Below, piece after piece: positions 28,483 through 38,497 of a stretch of DNA of 64,000 nucleotides. Positions within the stretch are counted from its first letter, which is position 1, and each line of letters starts with the position of its first letter. Position numbers and translations under genes: made by a program. Under the pieces are notes generated by a model, which saw only the letters and a program-made list of their open reading frames with translations, was not told the DNA's origin and searched no databases. The stretch is from Morganella psychrotolerans (GTDB taxonomy: Bacteria; Pseudomonadota; Gammaproteobacteria; Enterobacterales; Enterobacteriaceae), in NCBI RefSeq assembly GCF_001676155.1, contig NZ_LZEW01000001.1:1054001-1118000 (forward strand), in the 5' to 3' direction.

Positions 28483-28644
28483 AACGGACGCCTTGTATTA
28501 AAAATAGTAAACCGATAGATTATCCGATGATTACCGAAACACAACAATCGAATATTACATTTTAATGGACGATATTCGATGTAAAAACACCTGTCTGCTA
28601 TTTTTAAATAAACAATTATGGGCTTCATTAAAAGGATAAAAAAT

Positions 28645-29148
28645 ATGACTAATACTGTAAAACTTCAGGGTAATGATGTACGGGTTTATGGTTCGTTCCC
28701 GCACGTTGGTGATAAAGCCGCACCCTTCAGCTTAGTGACCGGTGAACTGTCCGATGCCACCCTCGCCACGTATGCCGGAAAACGTAAAATCCTCAATATT
28801 TTCCCGAGTGTGGATACCGGTGTGTGTGCGACCTCTGTGCGCAAATTTAATGAAACAGCCGCAAAACTCAGTAATGCCGTTGTTTTATGTATCTCCGCTG
28901 ATCTGCCTTTTGCTCAGGCGCGTTTCTGCGGCGCGGAAGGCATTGAAAATGTCGTGATGCTTTCCACCCTGCGCGACCCGGAGTTCCGTGAAAATTACGG
29001 CGTCGGGATTGGCAGCGGCCCGTTAGCCGGTCTGTGCGCCCGTGCGGTTGTGGTGCTGGATGAGAAAGATAATGTGATTTACAGCCAGCTCGTCGGCGAA
29101 ATCACAGAAGAGCCGGATTATGACAGCGCGCTGAATGCACTGAAATAA
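28645..29148 (+). CDS. tpx: Thiol peroxidase Tpx
   Basis: Tpx is a thioredoxin-dependent 2-Cys peroxiredoxin that reduces alkyl hydroperoxides; periplasmic or cytoplasmic location has been debated. The 167-residue protein has the peroxidatic C61 in TGVCATS and the resolving C95 in [16 protein letters not shown] is diagnostic. The ATG at 28645 has an AAAAGGA box at eight to nine bases, and a longer frame opening nine codons earlier was rejected. Length matches the family. It is convergent with tyrR. Confidence 0.96.
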   Translation: MTNTVKLQGNDVRVYGSFPHVGDKAAPFSLVTGELSDATLATYAGKRKILNIFPSVDTGVCATSVRKFNETAAKLSNAVVLCISADLPFAQARFCGAEGIENVVMLSTLRDPEFRENYGVGIGSGPLAGLCARAVVVLDEKDNVIYSQLVGEITEEPDYDSALNALK

Positions 29149-29165
29149 TTAGCTTTATATATACA

Positions 29166-29289
29166 TATCCAACGTCATTCAAGATGCAGGAAGGCGGCAA
29201 GGGAAGACAGACGGGGAGCATACATCAGTATGTGACCCGGCTGGCTGAGCGTAGCCAACGCACCTGCAGTTTGAATGAATAAGGGTATA
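29166..29289 (+). repeat. ERIC (IRU) element, full length
   Basis: 124 bases, TATCCAACGTCATTCAAG to AATAAGGGTATA, with the core GGGGAGCATACATCAGTATG. Inserted between the tpx stop and the shared tpx/tyrR terminator. Confidence 0.9.
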
Positions 29290-29329
29290 AAAAGAACCCC
29301 GCTACCGGAAAAGGTGCGGGGTTCTTTTT
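29289..29329. terminator. Bidirectional terminator between tpx and tyrR
   Basis: A 14-base-pair stem (29289-29302 with 29316-29329) with an A run before it and a T run after it. It serves both converging genes. Confidence 0.85.
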
Positions 29330-29355
29330 ACAGCACTTTTTACACCACAGATAAC

Positions 29356-30954
29356 TCAGGCTTCTTCGTCTTCGTCACTGCCATTATTCTTTGCACTGCC
29401 GCGCGCCCGGCTCAGCCCGTATTCACGCAACTTATTTGCGATCGCGGTATGGGAGACATTAAGCCGTTTCGCCAACTTACGGGTACTCGGATAGTGGCGG
29501 TACAAACGGGTCAGTACCGAGCATTCAAACCGCTTGGTGATATCATCCAGCGAGCCGCTGAGAATGTCCTCACTGAAACCAATTTCCGCTTCCAGCTCCG
29601 GTAAAACAATATCCTGCGGACGTAACAGCGCACCTTCCAGTGAGGAAAGTGCCTGATAAATCACGTTGCGTAACTGACGGACATTACCCGGCCAGTGATA
29701 GGCAGATAAAAACGGCCCCAGCTCCGGGGCAAGGCGCGGTTCTTCACACTCCTGCTCGTCAGAAAAACGCTTAACCAAATCGCGGGTCAGCGGAAGAATA
29801 TCTTCCTGGTGATCACGCAGCGGCGGAATGGTAAGCGTCAGCACATTGAGGCGGTAATAAAGGTCTTCGCGGAATTTCCCCTCTTTTACCAGCTCCAGCA
29901 GATTTTTTTGTGTCGCACAGATAACCCGCACATCCACTTTTACTTCATGCTCTTCCCCGACACGGCGAAAAGTGCCGTCATTGAGAAACCGCAGCAGTTT
30001 TATCTGCATCTGTGATGACATTTCGGCAATTTCATCCAGAAGGACGGTGCCGCCGTTGGCTTGCTCAAAGAAGCCTTTTTTCGGTTCGGTGCTGTTGGCG
30101 TATGCCCCTGCGGCGTAACCAAACAGTTCGGTTTCCACCACATCATCCGGCATGGAGGCGCAGTTGAGTCCCAGGAACGGCTGGCTGCCGCGCACACTGT
30201 AAAGGTGGCAGGCTTTGGCAAACACGTCTTTCCCGGTACCGGTTTCACCAACCAGTAACAGCGGGGAGTCCATTTTTGCCATGCGCTGCGCCTGTTCAAC
30301 CACATGGCGCATTTTGGCGCTTTTTGCCACCAAATCATCAAAGCTGCCTGAGTGGGCCACCTGCATACGGCGTTTCTGCCCGGTTACGCTGTTATTCTCT
30401 GCGCGCAACAAAACAACCGCACCGATAGCCGCAGAAGCATCGTCTTTGTCATCAAAGCTGATTGGTGTGACGTTCAGGCTGTAAGTGTGCCCTTTGAGTG
30501 TCAGGGTTTCTTTATGCGCAGACGGGGTATCCTGCTCAATCCAGCGGCTGAAATTAAACTGGCTGAAGTAATAGGTGATATTGCGCTGCTGAATGCGCTC
30601 TTCTGTGGTGGCAAACAGAGACAGCGCCGCACTGTTGGCAAGCTCGATATTACCGCGCAAATCCAACGATAAAATCGGGTCTTCCAGGGATTCGAGTAAT
30701 ACCCACATCGCCCGTTGTTCGCGCTCTGAAGGCATAAAATGAACGGTTCTGACATCCACCACGCCCTGAATACGGCGGATCTCAGCCATAAGGGACTGAA
30801 ATACAGAAAAATCAATCTGCATGAAATTAAGGTAAATCCGACCGTTCGGGGCAATTTCAATGCCTTTCAGGTCGATATTTTGCAATACCAGCAGATCCAA
30901 TAACTCCCGCGTCAGTCCGATTCGGTCCTGGCAAATTACTTCCAATCGCATCAT
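29356..30954 (-). CDS. tyrR: Transcriptional regulator TyrR
   Basis: TyrR controls aromatic amino-acid biosynthesis and transport genes, repressing or activating with Tyr, Phe or Trp. The 532-residue protein has an N-terminal ACT domain (MMRLEVICQDRIGLTRELLDLL), a PAS-like domain, and a central AAA+ domain (Walker A GETGTGKD; VLLDEIAEMS). It lacks the GAFTGA loop of sigma-54 activators, having AYANSTEPKKG instead, typical of TyrR. The C-terminal helix-turn-helix is KLAKRLNVSHTAIANKL. It follows ycjF on the same strand with a 329-base gap, as in E. coli. Confidence 0.95.
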   Translation of the reverse strand: MMRLEVICQDRIGLTRELLDLLVLQNIDLKGIEIAPNGRIYLNFMQIDFSVFQSLMAEIRRIQGVVDVRTVHFMPSEREQRAMWVLLESLEDPILSLDLRGNIELANSAALSLFATTEERIQQRNITYYFSQFNFSRWIEQDTPSAHKETLTLKGHTYSLNVTPISFDDKDDASAAIGAVVLLRAENNSVTGQKRRMQVAHSGSFDDLVAKSAKMRHVVEQAQRMAKMDSPLLLVGETGTGKDVFAKACHLYSVRGSQPFLGLNCASMPDDVVETELFGYAAGAYANSTEPKKGFFEQANGGTVLLDEIAEMSSQMQIKLLRFLNDGTFRRVGEEHEVKVDVRVICATQKNLLELVKEGKFREDLYYRLNVLTLTIPPLRDHQEDILPLTRDLVKRFSDEQECEEPRLAPELGPFLSAYHWPGNVRQLRNVIYQALSSLEGALLRPQDIVLPELEAEIGFSEDILSGSLDDITKRFECSVLTRLYRHYPSTRKLAKRLNVSHTAIANKLREYGLSRARGSAKNNGSDEDEEA

Positions 30955-31283
30955 TACGATCCTATTTACACTTACAGTTATTATTTTCCGGCTAATTGAA
31001 CCTGATTTTACGGTATAAAATGAAAACTGTCACGATTAGTTGACACAATTAATGCGCCCTGTGATCGCAGTTCCGTATATTCCGTTGTATATAGTAAGCC
31101 GAAAAGAGGATATCTCAGGAAATGTAATACAGGGCAGACGATAAATCGCCCGGGAAGGGTGATAACGCACCCGTTCAGAAGCATAACGGGATCAGGGTAA
31201 AATAGACAGTGACAGAACACGGATTTCTGCATGATAAGACCGGATGGCATCACAAAATGCACATCCGGTCTGTAAATCGGCTG
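30955..31283. other. Intergenic region between ycjF and tyrR
   Basis: No gene was found on either strand. It should hold the tyrR promoter. A perfect nine-base-pair inverted repeat, GACCGGATG/CATCCGGTC, with an inner GCAT/ATGC stem lies at 31238-31270 just after the ycjF stop and is the likely 3' end of the psp-ycjXF transcript. Confidence 0.6.
31238..31270 (-). terminator. Hairpin at the end of the psp-ycjX-ycjF operon
   Basis: Stem of nine base pairs plus four inner pairs, 14 bases after the ycjF stop on the minus strand. The downstream T run is short (TCTTATC), so it may not act alone. Confidence 0.55.
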
Positions 31284-32354
31284 TCAGGCGGATTTTTCCG
31301 GTGTTTTACCTTTAGGAATTGCCTGTTTAAGTTGTTGTAACAACTGTTTGCGAAAATCGGTCAGTTTTGGTTTATCATTTTCAATCCAGGGAAGCGGACG
31401 GCACAACTCCATCGCTTTGATGCCCAGGCGGGCAGTCAGTAATCCGGCACCCATGCCTTGTGCCGCGCGGGCAGAGAGCCGTGCGGTAATGTCCTGGGAT
31501 AGCCAGTCCATGCCCACTTCGCGGATAAGCTCTGAAGCACCTGCAAACGCAATATTCAGTAAGACCAGTTTAAACAAACGTAAGCGGCTGTAATAGCCCA
31601 GCTCGATGCCGTAAATCGCTGCGACCCGGTTTATCAGGCGGATATTACGCCAGGCAATAAACGCCATATCCACCAGCGCCAGCGGGCTGACCGCGATCAT
31701 CAGCGCAGATTCTGCCGCAGAACGGCTTATTGCCCGGCGTGCCTGTTCATCCAACACCGGCTGGACAATCTGACTGTACAATGTCACCACTTCGCGATCG
31801 TTATGACTGCTCTGTAACAGGCTCTGCCACTTCTGTAATGCAGGATGATGCGCCGGAATACTTGCCTGCTCAGCCAGCTTTTCACAAAATGCGCGCCCGC
31901 CTCCGATGCGGTGGCTTTGCAACAACGCGCAAGCGGCTTCCCGCTCGCTGGCACGCTGGCGCAAACGGTACAGGCGCCGCCATTCTGTCAGCACCGAACC
32001 GACTCCCGCAATCAGGACTAAAAATGTTGCCGCTATACCGCCGAGAGCCGTCCAGTCATTACCTGTCCACGCATCATTCACCCACTGAATAAGTTGCGCG
32101 ACAGCACTGATCCCCAGCAATCCGCCGGCAACAAAAATCAGCTTACGCCAGAGGCTGCGGCGCGGTTTCAGAACCTGGTTCATCAGGGCTTCCGCATCCC
32201 CTTCCGCGTCCTGTTCTGACTGGATAGCAATTGATTGCTCAAAGACAATATCTGCCGCATCCGTAAACTGACGGGCGGGTTTAAGTTCTTCCTGTGGTGC
32301 AGGTGACAACGGCGTTTCGTCAAAGTCTATCCGTGATTTTACCGGCTCATTCAT
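31284..32354 (-). CDS. ycjF: YcjF inner-membrane protein (DUF697/UPF0283)
   Basis: A 356-residue inner-membrane protein of the UPF0283 family with two hydrophobic segments ([32 protein letters not shown]). The function is unknown; it is encoded with the phage-shock genes and YcjX and is thought to contribute to envelope stress handling. It overlaps ycjX by four bases (ATGA), indicating translational coupling. The C-terminal region contains the conserved [20 protein letters not shown] and LCRPLPW motifs seen in YcjF. Confidence 0.9.
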   Translation of the reverse strand: MNEPVKSRIDFDETPLSPAPQEELKPARQFTDAADIVFEQSIAIQSEQDAEGDAEALMNQVLKPRRSLWRKLIFVAGGLLGISAVAQLIQWVNDAWTGNDWTALGGIAATFLVLIAGVGSVLTEWRRLYRLRQRASEREAACALLQSHRIGGGRAFCEKLAEQASIPAHHPALQKWQSLLQSSHNDREVVTLYSQIVQPVLDEQARRAISRSAAESALMIAVSPLALVDMAFIAWRNIRLINRVAAIYGIELGYYSRLRLFKLVLLNIAFAGASELIREVGMDWLSQDITARLSARAAQGMGAGLLTARLGIKAMELCRPLPWIENDKPKLTDFRKQLLQQLKQAIPKGKTPEKSA

Positions 32355-33748
32355 GACAATTTATCTCCCAGTAAAAATTCCATCGCACTGTCCATACGGA
32401 TATGCGGCAATGGTGTGTCCATCCGCATCGGCAGCGGGCGGAACGATTCAAACTGAAATCCCTGCTGCTGCCAGAACTGTGCATCCGGCAGGCGTTTGGG
32501 CACTTCACCGGGATAGAATGTCAGCGGTGTGTTATCCGCCAGGCGCATGCCTTTCAGGGCAGGTATTTTTTCCCCCTGATGCATTACCATACCGTTTTCT
32601 GTCGCCTGCACAGACGCCAGCCCGATACAATCCATTTTGATCCCTTCAAATGCTGCCTGCTGCCATGCCGATTGCGTCAGTTGCTGTAGCAGGGCAACCA
32701 GATTGGCATGCTGATCTGCCGTGATATGGTCGGCTTTACTTGCTGCAAACAGCAGTTTGTCGATACAGGGCGAAAACAGGCGGCGCAACAACGTGCGCTT
32801 GCCATAATGAAAGCTCTGCATCAGTTGTGTCAGCGCAAGGCGCATATCATTAAACGCCTGCGGCCCGCTGTTCAGCGGGGTCAGGCAATCCACCAGCACT
32901 ATCTGGCGGTCAAAATGCTGAAAATAGTGCTTATAAAATCCTTTGACCACATGGTCACAATAGTACTGGTAGCGATCACGCAGCATGCCGAGCACGCTGT
33001 TTTTCGCCGCTTTATTCAGCCGGGTCTGATCCGGCATCTGATCGGTGATAAACGGAAAAAACTGTAAACCCGGGGCTCCCGCCATATCTCCGGGCAGCAC
33101 AAAGCGACCGGGCTGGATAAAATGGAACCCTGCCGCTTTGCAGCGGTGCAGATAATCCGTATACGCCTGCGCTATCGCGGCAAGCGCCTGTTCATCTGCC
33201 GGTGCATATGGGTCCAACTGACGGCACAGCGCCAGCCAGGGTTCTGCCCACTGTCCCCGTTCCCCTTTGAGCAGCGTTTGCATCTGTGCAGACCAGGTCA
33301 GATAATCCTGCTCCAGCATAGGTAAATCCAGCAACCATTCACCCGGGTAATCCACTATCTCCAGATAGAGCGTAGAGGTTTCTTTAAAATGGCGCAGCAG
33401 GCTGTCTTGCGTGCGGTAGCGCAGTTTCAGGCGGATTTCGCTGACACCACGCGTCGGCACCGGCCAGTCCGGCGGAGAACCATACAGTGATGCCAGCCCT
33501 TCATCATAGGCAAAACGCGGCACACCCAAATCCCGTTGTGGTATCCGCTTCACGCCGTGAATACGTCCGTCACGGGCGGCAGAAAACAGCGGCAGCCGCG
33601 CACCGCTCTGAACATTGAGTAACTGATTAACAAACGAGGTAATAAACGCGGTTTTTCCGCTGCGGCTCAGCCCGGTAACCGCCAGACGCAGATGGCGATC
33701 CAGCCCCCGGTTTACCAGGGCGTTCAGTTCATTTTGCAGTCGTTTCAT
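32351..33748 (-). CDS. ycjX: YcjX GTP-binding protein (DUF463)
   Basis: A 465-residue DUF463 protein with a P-loop ([10 protein letters not shown], residues about 25-34), a predicted GTPase-like ATP/GTP-binding protein tied to the phage-shock response. Other motifs are [15 protein letters not shown] (Walker B-like), [18 protein letters not shown] and the DCLTPLN box. It overlaps pspD by 20 bases and ycjF by four, so it belongs to the psp operon. The molecular target is unknown. Confidence 0.92.
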   Translation of the reverse strand: MKRLQNELNALVNRGLDRHLRLAVTGLSRSGKTAFITSFVNQLLNVQSGARLPLFSAARDGRIHGVKRIPQRDLGVPRFAYDEGLASLYGSPPDWPVPTRGVSEIRLKLRYRTQDSLLRHFKETSTLYLEIVDYPGEWLLDLPMLEQDYLTWSAQMQTLLKGERGQWAEPWLALCRQLDPYAPADEQALAAIAQAYTDYLHRCKAAGFHFIQPGRFVLPGDMAGAPGLQFFPFITDQMPDQTRLNKAAKNSVLGMLRDRYQYYCDHVVKGFYKHYFQHFDRQIVLVDCLTPLNSGPQAFNDMRLALTQLMQSFHYGKRTLLRRLFSPCIDKLLFAASKADHITADQHANLVALLQQLTQSAWQQAAFEGIKMDCIGLASVQATENGMVMHQGEKIPALKGMRLADNTPLTFYPGEVPKRLPDAQFWQQQGFQFESFRPLPMRMDTPLPHIRMDSAMEFLLGDKLS

Positions 33749-33965
33749 GTTTCTCCCACGGCAAATGACGGATCAGTTTTTCCATTCCGGCGCGCAGTGC
33801 AGGCTCAAGAGCCAGTAATACCAGCCCGCGCAACGGCTGACGGGCCACTGATTTTAACACCACCCCGGCAATACCGGCAGGTGCCGCCATCAGTGCCGCA
33901 GAGGTTAATAAGCGCAGCCCGGTTTTACCAAAACGCAATAAAGTCTGTTTGTTCTTTAATTTCAT
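33729..33965 (-). CDS. pspD: Phage-shock protein PspD
   Basis: A 78-residue small protein of the PspD family, a minor member of the phage-shock regulon associated with the inner membrane. It has a hydrophobic central segment (ALMAAPAGIAGVVL) and a basic C-terminus. It resembles E. coli PspD in size, position and the ending GLVLLALEPALRAGMEK. The gene ends inside ycjX (20-base overlap). The 220-base gap separating it from pspC is filled by tandem ERIC elements, which is unusual for this operon. Confidence 0.85.
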   Translation of the reverse strand: MKLKNKQTLLRFGKTGLRLLTSAALMAAPAGIAGVVLKSVARQPLRGLVLLALEPALRAGMEKLIRHLPWEKHETTAK

Positions 33966-33983
33966 ATCGTTATCACTTTGATA

Positions 33984-34060
33984 TATACCCTGAATAACTC
34001 AGAATGCATGCAGGCAACAGCGCACTCAACACCCAGGCATCCTGAAGTATGACAAGTATA
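33984..34060. repeat. Divergent ERIC-related palindrome in the psp operon
   Basis: About 77 bases, TATACCCTGAATAACTC to GTATGACAAGTATA. It has ERIC-like ends (the AATAACTC/GACAAGTATA pair recalls the AATTATTTAGGG and GTCATACTT ends of classical ERIC) but a different middle, with CAGGCAACAGCGCACTCAAC. It abuts the next element. Confidence 0.6.
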
Positions 34061-34184
34061 TACTCTAAATAATTCGGGATGCATGTAGGCGACAAGCTCC
34101 GACCGCCCGGGAGCATACATCAGTATGTGACCCGGCTAACTGAGCGTAGCCAACGCACCTGCAGTTTGAATGAATAAGGGTATA
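34059..34184 (+). repeat. ERIC (IRU) element, full length, between pspC and pspD
   Basis: 126 bases from TATACTCTAAATAATTC to AATAAGGGTATA with the core GGGAGCATACATCAGTATG. It is directly joined to the preceding divergent copy, and its end is one base from the pspC stop. It is therefore within the pspABCD transcript. Confidence 0.9.
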
Positions 34185-34185
34185 A

Positions 34186-34539
34186 TTAAAGATCACGAAA
34201 GCGGCGGTTAAGCGTAAACCGCTCCGACGTCACATAACGCTCAATATCGCGGATCTGCTTTTCGGTGCGCGCCTGGCTACGCTCCACCTGCTCAAGCAAC
34301 TCTGCGGCACTTTGTCCGCCTGCATCGCGGTGATGGTCCTGCGGGACAACCGGTAATATCATGCCGAACAGGATATACATGGTGATAGTCAGCCAGAAAA
34401 ACCCGGTAAAGGTGGCGACAACCGCGATAACGCGGATAAGCCAGACCGGTACATCAAAATAGTTAGCAATACCGGCACAGACTCCCCGAAACATACCCTC
34501 ATCCGGATACCGGTACAGTTTACGTGACTGAAATTCCAT
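34186..34539 (-). CDS. pspC: Phage-shock protein PspC
   Basis: PspC is an inner-membrane PspC-domain protein that, with PspB, senses envelope damage and relieves PspA-mediated inhibition of PspF. The 117-residue protein has the hallmark KLYRYPDEGMFRGVCAGIANYF followed by a membrane segment (VIAVVATFTGFFWLTITMYIL) and a polar C-terminus with a coiled-coil-like tail. It overlaps pspB by one base (ATGA-type junction). The stop abuts an ERIC element. Confidence 0.95.
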   Translation of the reverse strand: MEFQSRKLYRYPDEGMFRGVCAGIANYFDVPVWLIRVIAVVATFTGFFWLTITMYILFGMILPVVPQDHHRDAGGQSAAELLEQVERSQARTEKQIRDIERYVTSERFTLNRRFRDL

Positions 34540-34760
34540 TATGATTGCCTCCAGCCCGGATTTTCCGCATCCAGAATCGCTTCCAGTGTTTTAATCCGCG
34601 CTTCCATTTGTTGTGAATTTTCAGCCAGCGCCGTGAGACGCCGGGTGTCAAATGCGTCGGGCCGGCTTCCCCGCTGACTGTTGTAGTGCAGCCATAACCA
34701 GATCGGCAGCACAAACAATACAAAGATAGTCAGTGGTATACCTAAAAATACAAATGCCAT
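34539..34760 (-). CDS. pspB: Phage-shock protein PspB
   Basis: PspB is a small inner-membrane protein acting with PspC to activate the psp response. The 73-residue product has an N-terminal membrane segment (LGIPLTIFVLFVLPIWLWLHY) and an amphipathic helix (LTALAENSQQMEARIKTLE) that interacts with PspC/PspA. Length and pattern are those of the family. It is 46 bases downstream of pspA. Confidence 0.94.
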   Translation of the reverse strand: MAFVFLGIPLTIFVLFVLPIWLWLHYNSQRGSRPDAFDTRRLTALAENSQQMEARIKTLEAILDAENPGWRQS

Positions 34761-34806
34761 GTTGTTGTCCTTAATGGTATTAATTCAGGAAAGCCTTTTA
34801 CTGACC

Positions 34807-35481
34807 TTATTCGCCCTTTTCGTCTTTTTCAAGTCGTGCTTTGATAGCGGCTATCTGCGCGCTTATCTCATCTTCCGCTTTCAGCTCGGCAAACTGCTGC
34901 TCCAGGGACTTTTCCTTCCCCAAACCATAACTTGCCGCTTCGCCTTCCATATGGTCGATGCGGGCTTCAAATTGATCAAAACGCGCCATTGCCTGGTCCA
35001 TCTTGCCGCTGTCCAACTGTCGGCGCACCGCGCGGGACGATTTCGCCGCATCATGGCGTACCACCATAGATTGCTGTTTGGCGCGGGTTTCAGTCAGTTT
35101 CTGCTCCAGCTCGTTAATTTCAGTTTTCAGCCGTGCAATTGTTTCATCAAGAATAATCAATTCGTGACGTAATGTATCCACATGCCCTGCAACGCGCTGT
35201 TTTTCCAGCAGTGCAGCGCGTGCTAAATCTTCTTTGCCTTTGGTTATCGCCAGTTCTGCTTTTTCCTGCCATTCACTGACCTGGCGATCGCCGTTTTCTA
35301 TCTGACGCGACAGATTTTTACGCTCCGCCAGGGTACGGGCAGAGGTTGAGCGGATTTCCACCAGCATATCTTCCATTTCCTGAATCATCAGGCGGATCAT
35401 TTTCTGCGGATCTTCTGCTTTATCCAGCAGTGACGCGACGTTAGCATTAATGATATCGGCAAAACGTGAAAAAATTCCCAT
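34807..35481 (-). CDS. pspA: Phage-shock protein PspA
   Basis: PspA is the effector and negative regulator of the phage-shock response: it binds and inhibits PspF, and oligomerises on damaged inner membrane to limit proton leakage. The 224-residue protein starts [20 protein letters not shown] (amphipathic membrane-binding helix) and continues as a long coiled coil rich in E, K, R and Q. It matches the family length. It is read from the sigma-54 promoter at 35561-35577. Confidence 0.96.
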   Translation of the reverse strand: MGIFSRFADIINANVASLLDKAEDPQKMIRLMIQEMEDMLVEIRSTSARTLAERKNLSRQIENGDRQVSEWQEKAELAITKGKEDLARAALLEKQRVAGHVDTLRHELIILDETIARLKTEINELEQKLTETRAKQQSMVVRHDAAKSSRAVRRQLDSGKMDQAMARFDQFEARIDHMEGEAASYGLGKEKSLEQQFAELKAEDEISAQIAAIKARLEKDEKGE

Positions 35482-35560
35482 AATGTGTATCCTTTTTTAT
35501 CCGTAATGACCGCCCCGCAGGCTGAATGTTGTTGTCATGATGAATTGACAAACTGAGTAT

Positions 35561-35577
35561 TACAAGATGCGTGCCAA
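35561..35577 (-). promoter_or_regulatory. Sigma-54 promoter of pspA
   Basis: On the minus strand TTGGCACGCATCTTGTA matches the -24/-12 elements (TGGCAC-N5-TTG), and is nearly identical to the recalled E. coli pspA promoter. The start codon lies about 80 bases downstream. Confidence 0.88.
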
Positions 35578-35650
35578 CCCTGAGAATTTTTTTTAATCTG
35601 CTGTTTTTACTGAATTTTATTAATTTCACTTTTGTCACGACTTGCGATAA

Positions 35651-35676
35651 AGTGGTCTTATTCACCACTAAGTGGT
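35651..35676 (+). promoter_or_regulatory. Candidate PspF upstream activating sequence
   Basis: Three copies of a six-base motif, AGTGGT (35651-35656), its complement ACCACT (35664-35669) and AGTGGT again (35671-35676), form adjoining inverted repeats about 75-100 bases upstream of the sigma-54 promoter, where PspF binds in E. coli. The sites also overlap the pspF promoter region, giving a basis for autorepression. Confidence 0.65.
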
Positions 35677-35699
35677 CAGATTAACCATGAAAAAATACA

Positions 35700-36716
35700 A
35701 TGAATAATACCCCTGATACGCTGATTGGTATTGATAATACCTTTATAGATGCGCTGGAAAATGTCTCTCGGCTGGCGAAAATTGCCCGCCCGGTGCTGAT
35801 TTGCGGCGAGCGCGGCACCGGCAAAGAATTATTCGCGCATCGCCTGCATTATCTCTCACCCCGCTGGGATGAGCCATTTATTACTATAAATTGTGCAGCA
35901 CTGAACGATAATCTGCTCGATTCCGAGCTGTTCGGGCACGAGTCCGGCGCGTTTACCGGTGCTCAGCGCCGCCATCAGGGGCGTTTTGAGCGCGCGGACG
36001 GCGGCACACTGTTTCTCGATGAACTGGGTACCGCGCCGCTGAATGTGCAGGAAAAATTATTGCGCGTCATTGAATATGGCGAGTATGAGCGGGTCGGCGG
36101 GCAGCAGACACTGAAAGCGGATGTGCGGATAGTGTGCGCAACCAATGCCGATTTACCGGCACTCGCGGCAGAGGGACACTTTCGCGCAGATCTGCTCGAC
36201 CGTCTGGCGTTTGATGTGGTGACTATTCCGCCGCTGCGCTGCCGTCCGCGTGATTTGTCAGAACTGGCAAACCATTTTGCCGTACAAATGTGCCAGGAAA
36301 TGGGCACGTCGTTTTTTGCCGGGTTTTCACCGCATGCTATAAAGCAGATGCAGGATTATGCCTGGCCGGGAAATATCCGCGAGCTGAAAAATGTGGTGGA
36401 ACGCTCACTTTATCGTCAGGGCGATACCACTGTGCCGCTGGCAGCACTTATTATTAATCCGTTTGTCACCGCTATTGGCGTGCAAAACGGGCAGGCTGCC
36501 ACAGATAGTTCTCTGCCGCCGCTGCCGTTTTCCCTGAAACAGTGGCAACATACACAGGAGTCTGATGCGCTGAATGCCGCACTGCATCAAACTCAGTTTA
36601 ATCAGCGGGAGGCTGCCCGGCTGCTGGATCTGACTTATCATCAGTTCCGCGGATTGCTGAAAAAACACGCATTAACCGGGGCGGATCGCAATGAAAACGC
36701 CCTTTTGCCCGATTAA
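35700..36716 (+). CDS. pspF: Psp operon transcriptional activator PspF
   Basis: PspF is a bacterial enhancer-binding AAA+ protein that activates sigma-54 transcription of the psp operon and is held inactive by PspA. The 338-residue protein has Walker A GERGTGKE (from residue 36), the sigma-54-contact GAFTGA motif (ESGAFTGAQ), Walker B TLFLDELG and a C-terminal Fis-type helix-turn-helix (EAARLLDLTYHQFRGLL). It has no N-terminal regulatory domain, as in E. coli. A six-codon frame (ATG at 35687) ends inside the pspF start region. The ribosome-binding site is weak. Confidence 0.95.
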   Translation: MNNTPDTLIGIDNTFIDALENVSRLAKIARPVLICGERGTGKELFAHRLHYLSPRWDEPFITINCAALNDNLLDSELFGHESGAFTGAQRRHQGRFERADGGTLFLDELGTAPLNVQEKLLRVIEYGEYERVGGQQTLKADVRIVCATNADLPALAAEGHFRADLLDRLAFDVVTIPPLRCRPRDLSELANHFAVQMCQEMGTSFFAGFSPHAIKQMQDYAWPGNIRELKNVVERSLYRQGDTTVPLAALIINPFVTAIGVQNGQAATDSSLPPLPFSLKQWQHTQESDALNAALHQTQFNQREAARLLDLTYHQFRGLLKKHALTGADRNENALLPD

Positions 36717-36728
36717 ATGCTTCCGTTT

Positions 36729-36757
36729 TTGGTTAGTCGCACAAATTGCGATATAAT
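36729..36757 (+). promoter_or_regulatory. Probable sap operon promoter
   Basis: TTGGTT (36729-36734), a 17-base spacer and TATAAT (36752-36757) just after the pspF stop and 31 bases before the sapA start. The -10 is perfect; the -35 matches in three of six positions. Confidence 0.55.
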
Positions 36758-36787
36758 ACGGCGTTCATTATTAACGGTAATTTATTT

Positions 36788-38497
36788 ATGCGCCATTGGA
36801 TTATCCGGGCATGCGCGGTGCTGTTGCCCGTAACAGGTTTTGCCGCCGCACCTGCGCAACAGACACCCCGTCCGGCTGAACCGGCAGTGGTGCAGGCCGC
36901 ACCACTGACACCTGTCCGGGATACCGGCTTTGTCTATTGTGTCAATGGTAATATCAGTACGTTTAACCCGCAGCTGGTCAGCAGCGGGCTGATTGTCGAG
37001 CCGCTGGCGGCACAGTTATATGACCGCCTGCTGGATGTTGACCCTTATACTTACCGGCTTATCCCCGAACTCGCCGCCCGCTGGACTGTGCTGGATAACG
37101 GCGCGACTTACCGCTTTTATCTGCGCCGTGATGTGGAATTTCAGACCACAGACTGGTTTACCCCGACACGCAAATTAACTGCCGATGATGTGGTGTTCAG
37201 TTTTTCCCGCATCGTGGATAAACAAAATCCGTATCATTATGTTAACGGCGGGCGCTATCCCTATTTTGACAGCCTCCGGTTCGCCTCCAATGTGAAGTCC
37301 ATCCGCAAAATTAATAACCATACGGTGGAAATCAAACTTAACACGCCGGATGCCTCTTTTCTGTGGCATTTAGCCACCCATTACGCCCCTGTGCTTTCAA
37401 AAGAGTATGCTGATAATCTGCAAAAAGCGCGGCGCCAGGAGCAAATTGACTGGAAACCGGTCGGCTCCGGGCCATACTATCTGGATGATTATCAGAGCGG
37501 ACAATTTGTCCGGATGCAGCGCCATGAAAACTACTGGAAAGGTAAGCCGCGTATGCAGGAAGTGGTGGTGGATGTCGGTGCGGGCGGTGCCGGGCGGATG
37601 TCAAAACTGATCACCGGCGAGTGTGATGTGCTGGCGTATCCTGCCGCCAGCCAGTTACAGGTACTGCGTGATGATCCGCGCCTGCGTCTGATGCTGCGCC
37701 CTGGCATGAATATCGCGTATCTGGCGTTTAATACCAGTAAGCCGCCGTTTAATAACCTGGAGGCGCGCCAGGCAATTGCCTACGCCATCAATAATGAACG
37801 GCTGATGAAATCTATTTATTACGGCACGGCAGAAACAGCGGCGTCTATTCTGCCCCGTGTTTCCTGGGCTTATGATAATCAGGCGCGGGTAACGGAGTAC
37901 AATCCGGAAAAATCAAAAGCCATGCTGGAGCAGCTCGGACTGAGTGGTATTACACTGAATTTGTGGGTGCCGACCGCCTCGCAGTCTTATAACCCCAGCC
38001 CGCTGAAGATGGCGGAGCTTATCCAGGCGGATCTGGCGCAGGTCGGTATTACGATGAATATCCGCCCGGTCGAGGGGCGCTTTCAGGAGAATACCCTGAT
38101 GGATCGCAGCCATGATATTACGCTCGCAGGCTGGTCGACAGACAGTAATGACCCAGACAGTTTTTTCCGCCCGTTACTCAGTTGCGCCGCAATCAGCTCT
38201 CAAACTAATCTGAGTCACTGGTGCTCCCCGGAATTTGATGATGTTATCCATCAGGCGCTGCTGGCACAGCAGTTAGGCAGCCGGATTGAATATTATCATC
38301 AGGCGCAGCAGATACTGGCACAAGACCTGCCGGTGCTGCCGCTGGCGTATTCACTGCGCTTACAGGCATTCCGCTATGATATCAAAGGGCTGGTGCTCAG
38401 TACCTTCGGAAATACCTCGTTTGCGGGTGTCTACCGGGAAGAGGCTGAAAAGCCGGTGACCGAAAACAAACCTGTGACGCAGAAGGAAACACCATGA
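36788..38497 (+). CDS. sapA: Periplasmic peptide-binding protein SapA
   Basis: SapA is the solute-binding subunit of the Sap transporter, linked in several enterics and Haemophilus to resistance to antimicrobial peptides and, in E. coli, to putrescine export. The protein has a signal peptide ([21 protein letters not shown]), a proline/alanine-rich linker, then an SBP_bac_5 body ([60 protein letters not shown]). I used the ATG at 36788; the upstream in-frame ATG precedes the signal peptide. It overlaps sapB by four bases. Confidence 0.93.
   Translation: MRHWIIRACAVLLPVTGFAAAPAQQTPRPAEPAVVQAAPLTPVRDTGFVYCVNGNISTFNPQLVSSGLIVEPLAAQLYDRLLDVDPYTYRLIPELAARWTVLDNGATYRFYLRRDVEFQTTDWFTPTRKLTADDVVFSFSRIVDKQNPYHYVNGGRYPYFDSLRFASNVKSIRKINNHTVEIKLNTPDASFLWHLATHYAPVLSKEYADNLQKARRQEQIDWKPVGSGPYYLDDYQSGQFVRMQRHENYWKGKPRMQEVVVDVGAGGAGRMSKLITGECDVLAYPAASQLQVLRDDPRLRLMLRPGMNIAYLAFNTSKPPFNNLEARQAIAYAINNERLMKSIYYGTAETAASILPRVSWAYDNQARVTEYNPEKSKAMLEQLGLSGITLNLWVPTASQSYNPSPLKMAELIQADLAQVGITMNIRPVEGRFQENTLMDRSHDITLAGWSTDSNDPDSFFRPLLSCAAISSQTNLSHWCSPEFDDVIHQALLAQQLGSRIEYYHQAQQILAQDLPVLPLAYSLRLQAFRYDIKGLVLSTFGNTSFAGVYREEAEKPVTENKPVTQKETP

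Noticed and set aside
30955..31262. Minus-strand open frame of 84 codons between ycjF and tyrR
   Set aside because: No ribosome-binding site or family motif; it spans the operon-end hairpin.
33984..34060. Possible second full ERIC in the psp gap
   Set aside because: Only the ends resemble ERIC; the middle differs, so it is listed as a divergent relative, not as a full copy.
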